Source of the DNA: Chitinophaga pinensis
GTDB lineage: Bacteria; Bacteroidota; Bacteroidia; Chitinophagales; Chitinophagaceae
DNA length: 9,325 bases
Assembly (NCBI GenBank): GCA_943331145.2
Contig: CALQKL020000069.1
Span: 1 to 9,325, forward strand
Direction: 5' to 3'
Made by a program: the position numbers and the translations under genes. The notes beneath the pieces were generated by a model, which was not told where the DNA came from, made no database searches, and saw only the letters and a program-made list of their open reading frames with translations. Below, piece after piece: positions 1 through 6,406 of the stretch. Every line of letters starts with the position of its first letter. Position 1 is the first letter of the stretch.

Positions 1-492
1 AGCATTTAACAACCAATTGTATTTTTCAGCATCGTTTATGTAAGAAAAATCAATACCAATATGATTTGTGTAACAATTTTGAAGATGGGCGATAATATCT
101 TTTAAAGTATTTTTTTCGATGTTAAGCAAATGGGCAACTTGAAATTGCGCATTCATATCTGCTTCTGATAAACCAAAATTAGAAATCTCAAGATTAGCAT
201 GCCTGTCTACCCTTTCTCTTATAGGGTTTGTTTTTGCAATCAAATGGCCGCGAGTTCTATATGCTTGAATCAATTGATAAACCGCAAATTCTTTATTAAG
301 ATTACCTACAGGCTGGGAATTTCCTGATTGAGCAGAAACTTTTCCATTTGCCACATTAGAAACAGCAAAATCAAAACCTTCAAAGAACTTTCTTAGTTCT
401 TGATCGACACTAGTAGGGTTATTTACAAAATCCTGATATAAACTTTCAATATGGGCCGGAGTGGAATTTGTAATAAATTGAAAATCCTTCAT
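1..492 (-). CDS. sucA: 2-oxoglutarate dehydrogenase E1 component, N-terminal part (truncated by window edge)
   Basis: This frame reads open from the ATG at 492 down to base 1 and is cut by the window edge, giving 164 residues of a protein that is usually over 900. The thiamine-diphosphate-dependent E1 subunit decarboxylates 2-oxoglutarate in the TCA cycle and passes the succinyl group to the lipoyl domain of E2 (SucB). The start MKDFQFITNS, the helix around residues 14-40 (IESLYQDF ... DQELRKFFEGF) and the AYRTRGHLIAKTNPI segment at 77-91 match the N-terminal domain of the OGDH E1 family. The catalytic ThDP-binding part lies outside the window. The gene diverges from rpsT. A near-consensus -7 box, GATATTTG, lies at 548-541 on the minus strand. 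Identification rests on recalled family sequence and not on a search. Confidence 0.93.
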   Translation of the reverse strand, partial: MKDFQFITNSTPAHIESLYQDFVNNPTSVDQELRKFFEGFDFAVSNVANGKVSAQSGNSQPVGNLNKEFAVYQLIQAYRTRGHLIAKTNPIRERVDRHANLEISNFGLSEADMNAQFQVAHLLNIEKNTLKDIIAHLQNCYTNHIGIDFSYINDAEKYNWLLNA

Positions 493-540
493 AATGGTTA
501 ATATAATTTTATTGAAGCGCTTTAATTGATAATTTGGTTG

Positions 541-548
541 CAAATATC
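541..548 (-). promoter_or_regulatory. Possible -7 box for sucA
   Basis: On the minus strand GATATTTG matches the Bacteroidota -7 consensus TAnnTTTG at all but the first base. It would start a transcript about 40 nt before the sucA ATG. I see no clear -33 element, so this is weak. Confidence 0.35.
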
Positions 549-666
549 GGCTTAAAACTTAAGAATCTAAGACAGAAATCTTGTATTTTTAAATGATTTT
601 TTTTCGAAAAGATTATTGTTATAAATAAAAAATTAAAAAAAACTCGTTTTATAAAAATCATATCCC

Positions 667-674
667 TATCTTTG
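667..674 (+). promoter_or_regulatory. -7 promoter box of rpsT
   Basis: TATCTTTG is a perfect match to the Bacteroidota sigma-A -7 consensus TAnnTTTG. It lies 19 bp before the rpsT ATG, giving a leader of about 12 nt. The -33 region is only T-rich, with no good TTTG. Confidence 0.7.
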
Positions 675-693
675 CGTCCCTAAAATAGAATAC

Positions 694-954
694 ATGGCAA
701 ATCATAAGGCTACCAAAAAAGATGTTCGTCAAAGTGCAAAACGTAATGCACGCAATAGATATTACGGAAAAACAACCCGTAATGCAATCAGAGACATTCG
801 TGCAATTGAAGAACCAACTGCAGCTTCAGAAAAATTACCTTCTGTAGCTTCAATGATTGATAAATTAGCAAGAAGAGGAACAATACATAAAAATAAAGCG
901 TCTAACTTGAAGCGTAAACTTGCTTTAAGAGTAAATGCTTTAGCTACTAAGTAG
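694..954 (+). CDS. rpsT: Small ribosomal subunit protein bS20
   Basis: This 86-residue protein is of typical length for bS20, a primary binder of 16S rRNA in the 30S body. The sequence opens MANHKATKKDVRQSAKRNARN, the basic N-terminal helix of the family. A second helix with ASMIDKLARRGTIHKNKASNLKRKLA follows, matching the conserved C-terminal signature in which a lysine-rich turn (IHKNKA) joins two long helices. It stands alone between its own -7 box at 667-674 and a hairpin terminator at 978-1005, so it looks monocistronic, as is common for rpsT. There is no Shine-Dalgarno sequence in front of the ATG, as expected in Bacteroidota. Confidence 0.97.
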   Translation: MANHKATKKDVRQSAKRNARNRYYGKTTRNAIRDIRAIEEPTAASEKLPSVASMIDKLARRGTIHKNKASNLKRKLALRVNALATK

Positions 955-977
955 TTATTTTTATTTCTAAATAGTTT

Positions 978-1005
978 AGACCTGCTTATTAAGTGGGTCT
1001 TTTTT
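978..1005 (+). terminator. Intrinsic terminator of rpsT
   Basis: AGACCTGCT pairs with the downstream GGGTCT arm through a stem of about 9 bp that includes two G-T wobbles. The loop is TATTA, and a run of six T follows the stem. It lies 24 bp after the rpsT stop. Confidence 0.8.
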
Positions 1006-1084
1006 ATTTGTGGTTAATCGATTTCATTCAGCTTATTTTTTAAAATTAAATCGCTATATATAGTATATTTAAAAAAGTTTGCCT

Positions 1085-1092
1085 TATCTTCG
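1085..1092 (+). promoter_or_regulatory. -7 promoter box of the rpsF operon
   Basis: TATCTTCG matches TAnnTTTG at seven of eight positions. The predicted start near 1099 leaves a leader of about 50 nt before the chosen rpsF start. The -33 region is A/T-rich without a clear TTTG at the usual spacing. Confidence 0.55.
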
Positions 1093-1149
1093 CACCCCCT
1101 AAAAAAATAAATGGGGATTAATAATTTTTTAAACTTTAAAACAGGTAAA

Positions 1150-1506
1150 ATGAGCAATTACGAATTGATGGTGATTTTTACCCCTGTGTTATCTGAGGAC
1201 GAGTTCAAAGCCGCTCAGAAAAAGTACGAAACGCTTGTTGTTGAAAACGGCGGTTCTGTTACACACACAAAACCATGGGGACTAAAATCACTGGCGTATC
1301 CAATTGCCAAAAAGACTACTGGTCTTTATTGGGTAATGGAATACAGTGCGCCAACCAGCTTCAATGAAAAGTTGAAAATTCAACTTTTACGTGACGAATC
1401 AGCTATGCGTCACATGTTTACTGTACTCGATAAATACGCCGTTGAGTACAATGATAGAAAGAGAAGTGGTGTACAACATTTTTCATCAGAAAAAGCAGGT
1501 GTATAA
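1150..1506 (+). CDS. rpsF: Small ribosomal subunit protein bS6
   Basis: The 118-residue product is bS6, which pairs with bS18 on the central domain of 16S rRNA in the 30S platform. The family start is MSNYELMVIFTPVLSE. Other family marks are the NGG turn near residue 34, the WGLKSLAYPI strand and TTGLYWVMEY, together forming the ferredoxin-like fold. I chose the ATG at 1150. An upstream in-frame ATG at 1111 would add 13 residues (MGINNFLNFKTGK) that lie before the conserved first strand, unlike known bS6 proteins. The gene is first in the rpsF-rpsR-rplI cluster, and its stop is 2 bp before the rpsR ATG, which suggests coupled translation. Confidence 0.96.
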   Translation: MSNYELMVIFTPVLSEDEFKAAQKKYETLVVENGGSVTHTKPWGLKSLAYPIAKKTTGLYWVMEYSAPTSFNEKLKIQLLRDESAMRHMFTVLDKYAVEYNDRKRSGVQHFSSEKAGV

Positions 1507-1508
1507 TC

Positions 1509-1775
1509 ATGGCAAAAGCAAATGAAATAAAATATTTAACGGCCATTAAAGCAGACAATAGACCAAAAAAATATTGCCGCTTTAAAAAAATGGGTATCCG
1601 TTATATCGATTACAAAGACGCAGATTTTTTAAAGAAGTTTTTAAATGAACAAGGTAAGTTATTGCCACGTCGTTTAACTGGTAACTCTTTAAAGTTTCAA
1701 CGTAAAGTAAGTGAAGCCGTAAAGAAAGCACGCCAAATGGCAATACTTCCTTACGTAACTGATCTTTTAAAATAA
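1509..1775 (+). CDS. rpsR: Small ribosomal subunit protein bS18
   Basis: This 88-residue basic protein is bS18, the partner of bS6 in the 30S platform. The sequence shows the family's KKYCRFKK segment with a single Cys, the IDYKDADFLKKFL helix start, and the signature LLPRRLTGNSLKFQRKVSEAVKKARQMAILPY, the most conserved rRNA-contacting part. A lone Cys is not enough for a zinc site, so this is a zinc-free type. The start is fixed by a 2-bp gap after rpsF. The gap to rplI is longer (82 bp) with no terminator seen, so the three genes are probably one transcript. Confidence 0.97.
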   Translation: MAKANEIKYLTAIKADNRPKKYCRFKKMGIRYIDYKDADFLKKFLNEQGKLLPRRLTGNSLKFQRKVSEAVKKARQMAILPYVTDLLK

Positions 1776-1857
1776 AATTTTTCAACCACCCTAACCTTAG
1801 TTTTATACAAAGGGGAAAGTTTTGACATAATCGAAATTGGGTAAAAATGCAAAAAAC

Positions 1858-2304
1858 ATGCAGGTAATTTTAATTCAAGATGTAAATAATCTTGGCGGAG
1901 CCAATGAGTTGGTAACCGTAAAAAATGGTTATGGTCGTAATTACTTAATCCCTAGCAAACTTGCTGTAGAAGCAAGTCCTAGTAATTTAAAGCAATTAAA
2001 CGAGCGTTTAAAACAACAAGCAAAGAAAGAAGCAAAATTACTTGCTGCTATCAATGATGTGATTCTTGTATTAAGTAATGGCGCTTTGAAAATTGGTGCT
2101 AAAACAGGTACAAGTGGCAAAATATTTGGTAGTGTAACTTCAGTTCAAATTGCTCGTGCAATTAAAGAACAAAAAGGATACGAAATCGATCGTCGTCGTA
2201 TTACTATTCTTGAAGAAGTTAAAGAATTGGGTAGCTTCAAAGCTAAAATCGACTTCGGAAACGGAAATGAAACAGAAGTTGAATTTGAAGTTGTTTCTGA
2301 ATAA
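1858..2304 (+). CDS. rplI: Large ribosomal subunit protein bL9
   Basis: The 148-residue product is bL9, an elongated 50S protein that binds 23S rRNA with its N domain and reaches across the ribosome surface with its C domain. MQVILIQDVNNLGG and VKNGYGRNYLIPSKLA (about residues 17-36) match the N-domain signature. A long charged helix follows (about 44-67), then a C-terminal domain ending ETEVEFEVVSE. I chose the ATG at 1858. A TTG at 1837 would add seven residues (MGKNAKN) that precede the universally conserved MQVIL start. It is the last gene of the cluster, and a 12-bp hairpin terminator lies 26 bp downstream. Confidence 0.96.
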   Translation: MQVILIQDVNNLGGANELVTVKNGYGRNYLIPSKLAVEASPSNLKQLNERLKQQAKKEAKLLAAINDVILVLSNGALKIGAKTGTSGKIFGSVTSVQIARAIKEQKGYEIDRRRITILEEVKELGSFKAKIDFGNGNETEVEFEVVSE

Positions 2305-2330
2305 TCATAGCATTATCTACTTACTTTTTA

Positions 2331-2362
2331 AAAAAGCCACTTTTAATTAAGTGGCTTTTTTA
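2331..2362 (+). terminator. Intrinsic terminator of the rpsF-rpsR-rplI operon
   Basis: AAAAAGCCACTT at 2331-2342 pairs perfectly with AAGTGGCTTTTT at 2349-2360 around a 6-nt loop. The A run on one side and T run on the other mean it could also act on the opposite strand. Confidence 0.92.
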
Positions 2363-2380
2363 TTTATTTTATGTAATTAG

Positions 2381-2412
2381 TTGTAATTTAAAGATTTTAA
2401 CCCCTATCTTTA
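2381..2412 (+). promoter_or_regulatory. Promoter of the RRM protein gene
   Basis: TTG at 2381-2383 and TATCTTTA at 2405-2412 are separated by 21 bp. They fit the Bacteroidota -33 (TTTG/TTG) and -7 (TAnnTTTG, last base differs) elements. The implied start near 2419 gives a leader of about 100 nt, long for this window. It contains a weak 8-bp hairpin at 2442-2467 with two G-T pairs. Confidence 0.55.
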
Positions 2413-2520
2413 TGTTGTAGAAATGGTTTAAGGTTTTTATGACTGGAAGAAAGAAAATATTTTCAGTTCATTGTAATTTCTAAATCATTCATTTTTTTAA
2501 TTTTTTTAAACAGTTTTACA

Positions 2521-2931
2521 ATGAACATTTATGTTGGAAATCTCAGTTGGACAATGACTGACGAAGATTTAACGAATCTTTTTACAGAATTCGGAACCGT
2601 TACAAGCGGTAAAATTTTAAAAGACAAAATGAACGGTCGCAGCAAGGGCTTTGGTTTTGTTGAAATGGAAGACGATGAAGCAGCTAAAGCAGCAATCGCA
2701 GGCTTAAACGAAACAGAAGTTATGGGTCGTAAGCTAATTGTTAACGAATCACAACCACGTCAAGAAGGCGAATACAAAAAGCGTCCAGGTGGCGGCGGCG
2801 GATTCGGTGGAAATCGTGGCGGCGGCGGAAGTCGTGGTGGTTACGGTGGTGGCGGTGGAAGCCGTGGCGGTGGTTACGGCGGTGGCGGTAATCGCAGCGG
2901 TGGTAGCGGTGGCTACAACAGAGATTTTTAA
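2521..2931 (+). CDS. RRM-type RNA-binding protein with Gly/Arg-rich tail
   Basis: This 136-residue protein has one RNA recognition motif followed by a low-complexity tail. RNP2 is IYVGNL at residues 3-8. RNP1 is KGFGFVEM at residues 42-49, with aromatic residues at the RNA-stacking positions (Y4, F44, F46). The RRM fold spans about residues 1-78. Residues 88-132 are almost all Gly, Arg, Ser, Asn and Tyr in GGNRGGGG/SRGGYGGGG-like units, an RGG-type tail expected to be disordered and to bind RNA non-specifically. Such proteins are common in Bacteroidota and Cyanobacteria and are usually thought to act as RNA chaperones. That role is inferred here from architecture only. The gene is monocistronic, with its own promoter, a long leader and a terminator at 2972-3004. 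Confidence 0.92.
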   Translation: MNIYVGNLSWTMTDEDLTNLFTEFGTVTSGKILKDKMNGRSKGFGFVEMEDDEAAKAAIAGLNETEVMGRKLIVNESQPRQEGEYKKRPGGGGGFGGNRGGGGSRGGYGGGGGSRGGGYGGGGNRSGGSGGYNRDF

Positions 2932-2971
2932 TTTGATTACGTGTTTTACACGATTAAATATAACGTCTAAT

Positions 2972-3004
2972 AAAAAAATCCTTCATTAATTGAAGGATTT
3001 TTTT
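2972..3004 (+). terminator. Intrinsic terminator of the RRM protein gene
   Basis: TCCTTCA at 2979-2985 pairs with TGAAGGA at 2991-2997 around the loop TTAAT. The stem is extended by seven A at 2972-2978 facing seven T at 2998-3004. A small CGTG/CACG hairpin at 2940-2952 precedes it. Confidence 0.9.
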
Positions 3005-3090
3005 ATTTAAATTAAAAAGTAAAAATTCAAAAATCAAACAAAGCGGATTCATACTATTAATATATATTGTCTGCACTGCAACACCTGAAA

Positions 3091-3186
3091 AATGGTTGAA
3101 ACCATTAACTTTTACATTATTCTACAACCCACGGTTTAAACCGTGGGCTATGAAGAAAATTCTTCATCGTAACCGTTTCAACGGTT
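3091..3186. repeat. Cluster of four palindromes, REP/BIME-like
   Basis: Four inverted repeats lie within 96 bp: AATGGTTGAAACCATT (3091-3106), the perfect 20-bp palindrome CCCACGGTTTAAACCGTGGG (3128-3147), ATGAAGAAAATTCTTCAT (3150-3167) and AACCGTTTCAACGGTT (3171-3186). The first contains GTTGAAAC and the last contains its reverse complement GTTTCAAC, so the outer hairpins form an inverted pair around the central palindrome. This architecture resembles REP/BIME elements mobilised by RAYT-type Y1 transposases. No transposase is in the window, so the assignment is an inference. The rest of the 3005-3371 interval is AT-rich and has no gene I can support. Confidence 0.65.
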
Positions 3187-3325
3187 TGTCTATTTAAAAA
3201 AATGCATATATTTTTCAATTTTATACGCTTAATTCAACCTGAAAAAATAAATCCTAAATTGAGTTAAGTAATCATTAGACAAAAATTGGATCTCTCAAAA
3301 ACATAATAAAAAAAAGAAGTCACTC

Positions 3326-3360
3326 TTTTTACTTTTGAATTTTTACTTTTGAATTTAGAA
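3326..3360. repeat. T-rich heptamer block (5 units)
   Basis: Five in-phase 7-mers run TTTTTAC, TTTTGAA, TTTTTAC, TTTTGAA, TTTAGAA. They also form a perfect 14-bp direct duplication at 3329-3342 and 3343-3356. The block ends 11 bp before the ATG at 3372. Similar heptamers recur at 8687-8714, 8891-8925 and 9137-9157. Confidence 0.7.
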
Positions 3361-3371
3361 TCAACTACATC

Positions 3372-3758
3372 ATGAAAAGTAAATTTTTTTCTATCCTACT
3401 TTTAATAACCTCTTTATTAGGCTACTTAGAGTGGAGTGGTAACAATCATATTTTTTTATATCAAGCAGAAATTGAAGTTCTTCAAAAACTATTAACCAAA
3501 CCTATTTCCATTCTTCATCCATTTACTATAATGCCGATATTAGGACAACTATGTTTAATCGTAACGATTTTTCAAAGGCTGCCCAACAAAAAACTCATTT
3601 ATTTTAGCATTTTTGCATTAGGAATTTTATTGGTGTTTATGTTTATCGTTGGTATTATTGCATTGAAGTATAGAATAATCATTTCGACTATACCTTTTAT
3701 TTTAGCGTCGTTTATGACTATTAGATATTATAAAGAAAAGCCTACGTCTATTAATTAG
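3372..3758 (+). CDS. Small polytopic membrane protein of unknown function
   Basis: I do not recognise a characterised family. The 128-residue product is mostly hydrophobic, with four likely membrane segments at about residues 4-20, 48-67, 76-98 and 100-118. A polar stretch follows the first helix (LEWSGNNHIFLYQAE, about 19-33), and the tail is short and basic (RYYKEKPTSIN). The first hydrophobic stretch begins right after MKSK and could be a signal anchor. The start follows an AT-rich non-coding stretch with no clear -7 box. Its 3' end overlaps that of the convergent peptidase gene by 8 bp, so no terminator lies between them. Codon use looks like that of its neighbours, and the continuous hydrophobic pattern supports a real gene. 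Confidence 0.75.
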   Translation: MKSKFFSILLLITSLLGYLEWSGNNHIFLYQAEIEVLQKLLTKPISILHPFTIMPILGQLCLIVTIFQRLPNKKLIYFSIFALGILLVFMFIVGIIALKYRIIISTIPFILASFMTIRYYKEKPTSIN

Positions 3759-5316
3759 TCGCAGCATCTGCATTAATATTCCCCCACCCCAACTGTGCAT
3801 TCCTCATTGGATAGTTCGAACTTGATTGAATCAATTTATTTAAAATCGCATCTCTTGACAATGTTGGAAATCTACTCCAAACTAAAGCTGCTATGCCTGC
3901 TGTAGTTGCTGTGGAAACTGAGGAACCTCCAACAATAGAAGGTATATCCCCTTGCATTGCCAATGATAATGGAAATTTAGCATTGGTTGATTTTCCCATT
4001 ACAACGGTAAAGTCCGTTTCAGCTCCATCATGGCAACTGGCACATGAAGTATTAAAATCATTTTCATAAACGCCAGTTACGGCATTTACTTGTGGCAATG
4101 TAGCTGGGAAAATTACACCATACCAACCACTAGTCCAACTAAACGAAGTACCCGCCGCACAAAAAATCAACTTGCCTTTTCCATAAGCAAACGCAATGGC
4201 ATCCTTAATTTGCGAACTCGTTGTAACTCTTCCCAAGCTCATACTTATAATTTTCACATCCGCTCTATTGGCGGCATTAGTAAATGCATCAGCAACCCCT
4301 TTGGATTCTCTACTGTCTTCAATAAACACATCTTCGGCAGCTCTGCAAGTAACTAAATTACAGTTGTAAGCCACTCCAACCGAGTTGCCATCAATTCCTC
4401 TTGGTGCAGCACAAGCTCCCGCCATTGATGTACCATGACCGCATCCATCATCAGGTGTTTCAACTGGACCGGTATTGATCCCCAAAAAAGTTGACCTTGG
4501 TAATGTGACAATTTTCTCAATCGATCTTCCAACAGAATATCCTTGATTAAATGAATAACCTAAATTTTCCTGATCAAATTCGCAACCTGTATCAATGAAA
4601 AAAACTTTAACGCCGGCACCAGTTGATTTCGTCCAAGCTTTTGGAATATTGTGGTATTGATAATTCCATGATTGTTTTGCTACAGGAAGCACATTCATAT
4701 AATCACTGTTTGCGATTAAACCAAGTTCAGCATTATTTTGGTCGCAACCACTACTGCTTGTTGTGGCATTGTTTATTGCGTTGTCATTTTTAAATTCATT
4801 AAAAATAACATTACGCGGTTCATAGCCCATTGGCTCTGCATATCTAACCAGATCAGATTTCCTTAACCATGAAATTGTTTTGGGGTTTTTAATAACCACA
4901 TCTATGACTGGTAAAAAATATTCTTCCCAAGGGATTATTTTTTTCAAAGTAATTGATGAATCCAATTCCATTTCTAATTTCAAAATTTCATGTAGCAATT
5001 TATTTTTTGCATTTTGCCATGCAGATTCCCCAACATCAATTTCATGGATTTTATTGATGTCAAAAAATATCCCAGAAGGTTTAAAACCAATCGACATAAT
5101 ATTATCGCTATGTTTCAAAGCACTCCAAACAATTTTTTCATCTGCACTATTCCAGTCAAAACCACCAGAATTTATGGTCGATTTATAAATTAAATCATCT
5201 ATAGTTTGGGGCAATACAAGTTCGATGGATAAAGGCGTTGGTTCTAAAATATTTTTTTTACATGAAACAAAAATCAACATAAAAAAAAGGCACAAGTAAA
5301 TTCGATTCGATTGCAT
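3751..5316 (-). CDS. Subtilisin-family (S8) serine peptidase, predicted lipoprotein
   Basis: The 521-residue product starts at the ATG at 5316. This places MQSNRIYLCLFFMLIFVSC first, a lipoprotein signal peptide with the acylated Cys at residue 19. A longer frame to 5391 would start upstream of the likely promoter (5332-5339). Residues 20 to about 210 are a propeptide-like region without a recognised motif. The S8 domain follows. Its triad is Asp242 (FFIDTG), His294 (GHGTSMAG) and Ser466 (GGSSVSTATTAG, a variant of GTSMATPHVAG). The oxyanion-hole position, normally Asn in AAGN, reads CAAGT with Thr390. A CASCH motif lies at 425-429. Several further Cys suggest disulfides in an exported protein. 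Substrate is unknown. The positively charged residues after Cys19, without an acidic patch, do not resemble the Bacteroidota surface-export signal, so a periplasm-facing location is likelier. Confidence 0.93.
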   Translation of the reverse strand: MQSNRIYLCLFFMLIFVSCKKNILEPTPLSIELVLPQTIDDLIYKSTINSGGFDWNSADEKIVWSALKHSDNIMSIGFKPSGIFFDINKIHEIDVGESAWQNAKNKLLHEILKLEMELDSSITLKKIIPWEEYFLPVIDVVIKNPKTISWLRKSDLVRYAEPMGYEPRNVIFNEFKNDNAINNATTSSSGCDQNNAELGLIANSDYMNVLPVAKQSWNYQYHNIPKAWTKSTGAGVKVFFIDTGCEFDQENLGYSFNQGYSVGRSIEKIVTLPRSTFLGINTGPVETPDDGCGHGTSMAGACAAPRGIDGNSVGVAYNCNLVTCRAAEDVFIEDSRESKGVADAFTNAANRADVKIISMSLGRVTTSSQIKDAIAFAYGKGKLIFCAAGTSFSWTSGWYGVIFPATLPQVNAVTGVYENDFNTSCASCHDGAETDFTVVMGKSTNAKFPLSLAMQGDIPSIVGGSSVSTATTAGIAALVWSRFPTLSRDAILNKLIQSSSNYPMRNAQLGWGNINADAATN

Positions 5317-5331
5317 AAAAATTATTTTTTT

Positions 5332-5339
5332 CAAAAGTA
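5332..5339 (-). promoter_or_regulatory. -7 promoter box of the S8 peptidase gene
   Basis: On the minus strand TACTTTTG is a perfect TAnnTTTG match. It lies 15 bp before the ATG at 5316, implying a very short leader. It supports the start at 5316 over the upstream in-frame ATG at 5391. No clear -33 element is seen. Confidence 0.5.
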
Positions 5340-5421
5340 AAATCAGCAATGATGAATTGATGTTATTATTGGTGAAGATTATTCTGTTCAACCGAAGTTT
5401 ATTCAGTTTTAATCAGCAACT

Positions 5422-5451
5422 TTTGTTTATATTTATAATTAACTAGATTTG
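5422..5451 (+). promoter_or_regulatory. Promoter of the AMP nucleosidase gene
   Basis: TTTG at 5422-5425 and TAGATTTG at 5444-5451 (perfect TAnnTTTG) are separated by 18 bp, the best-formed Bacteroidota promoter in the window. The implied start is near 5458, about 58 nt before the ATG. Confidence 0.7.
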
Positions 5452-5471
5452 GATTTAAAAAAAAATGAATG

Positions 5472-5491
5472 ATCTAAAATGTATTTTAGAT
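5472..5491 (+). promoter_or_regulatory. Perfect inverted repeat in the AMP nucleosidase leader
   Basis: ATCTAAAAT at 5472-5480 and ATTTTAGAT at 5483-5491 are exact reverse complements with a 2-bp spacer. The site begins about 14 nt after the predicted transcription start and 25 bp before the ATG. It could be an operator for a dimeric repressor. As RNA, the 2-nt spacer makes a poor loop unless the inner pair opens. Confidence 0.45.
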
Positions 5492-5515
5492 AAAAAAGTA
5501 TAAACTGAACATACA

Positions 5516-6286
5516 ATGAAAACAAAAGAAGAAATCGTAAATAATTGGTTACCCCGATATACAGGATTAAAAATTGACCAATTTGGTGAATATATATTGT
5601 TAACTAATTTTTCAAAATATGTACACTTATTTGCAGAATGGCATAATGTAGAAATAGTTGGGAAAGATAATCCAATGCAATGTGCTACTGCAAACAACAT
5701 AACCATTATAAACTTTGGTATGGGAAGTCCGGGAGCTGCTACAATAATGGATTTGCTTTCTGCGATTCATCCAAAAGCGGTGTTGTTTTTAGGAAAATGC
5801 GGCGGTTTAAAAAAGAGAAATAAATTAGGCGATTTGATATTACCCATTGCAGCAATTAGAGGAGAAGGAACAAGCAATGATTATTTCCCTCCTGAAGTGC
5901 CCGCTATGCCTGCATTTGCTTTGCAAAAAGCCATTTCGACAACCATTAGAGATTACGAGTGTGATTATTGGACAGGGGTTTGTTACTCTACCAATAGAAG
6001 GGTTTGGGAACATGATGAACAATTTAAAGCATACCTAGAAAAGATAAGGGCATATGCTATTGACATGGAAACGGCAACAATATTTACTGTTGGATTTTTT
6101 AATAAAATTCCTACAGGTGCAATATTACTAGTCAGCGATTCTCCAATGGTTCCAGAAGGTGTGAAAACCGAAGCCAGTGATATCAAAGTAACCACCGAGT
6201 TTGTAGAACTTCATCTAAAAATTGGCATTGACTCTTTAAAACAACTTATAAATTCAGGTTTAACGGTAAGGCATTTGAAGTTTTAA
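5516..6286 (+). CDS. amn: AMP nucleosidase
   Basis: The 256-residue enzyme hydrolyses AMP to adenine and ribose 5-phosphate (EC 3.2.2.4) in purine salvage and adenylate-pool control. It belongs to the PNP/UDP-phosphorylase superfamily. It is the short form typical of Bacteroidota, without the extra N-terminal domain of the E. coli Amn. Family marks are MKTKEEIVNNWLPRYTG at the start, TANNITIINFGMGSPGAA (58-75), FLGKCGGLKKR (91-101), GEGTSNDYFPPEVPAMP (117-132), TNRRVWEHDE (159-168), IDMETATIF (182-190, with the ribose-binding Glu185) and LLVSDSPMVPEGVKTE (204-219, with the likely catalytic Asp208). Length and motifs are complete. It diverges from the peptidase gene and has its own promoter and a 20-bp palindrome in the leader. 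Residue roles come from superfamily knowledge. The symbol follows the activity and not close orthology to E. coli amn. Confidence 0.93.
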   Translation: MKTKEEIVNNWLPRYTGLKIDQFGEYILLTNFSKYVHLFAEWHNVEIVGKDNPMQCATANNITIINFGMGSPGAATIMDLLSAIHPKAVLFLGKCGGLKKRNKLGDLILPIAAIRGEGTSNDYFPPEVPAMPAFALQKAISTTIRDYECDYWTGVCYSTNRRVWEHDEQFKAYLEKIRAYAIDMETATIFTVGFFNKIPTGAILLVSDSPMVPEGVKTEASDIKVTTEFVELHLKIGIDSLKQLINSGLTVRHLKF

Positions 6287-6406
6287 CCCACTATTATTTT
6301 AATAACTTATTATTATTTTACAATATTTCGACTAGATTTTTCGTTTAAATGATTCAGAAAAATAAAATATCTAAATAGTAACATTAAACCTCCAAATCTT
6401 AAAGAA

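Noticed and set aside
1111..1149. Upstream ATG giving bS6 a 13-residue extension
   Set aside because: The extension precedes the universally conserved first strand (NYELMVIF) and does not resemble any bS6 start. The ATG at 1150 fits the family.
1100..1149. S6:S18-binding autoregulatory RNA in the rpsF leader
   Set aside because: The predicted leader is short, A/T-rich and lacks the CCG-containing stem-loop of that RNA motif. I see no hairpin there.
2738..2989. An 83-residue plus-strand frame rich in Val and Ala
   Set aside because: It is the other-frame reading of the glycine-repeat tail of the RRM protein. Its composition comes from GGTGGC-like codons and it lacks independent signals.
4880..5188. 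Plus-strand 102-residue frame opposite the peptidase N-terminal region
   Set aside because: It lies entirely antisense to a well-supported coding region, with no promoter or family resemblance.
5392..5516. Gene or RNA between the peptidase and AMP nucleosidase
   Set aside because: The interval is explained by divergent promoters and one palindrome, and no further frame or structure is convincing.
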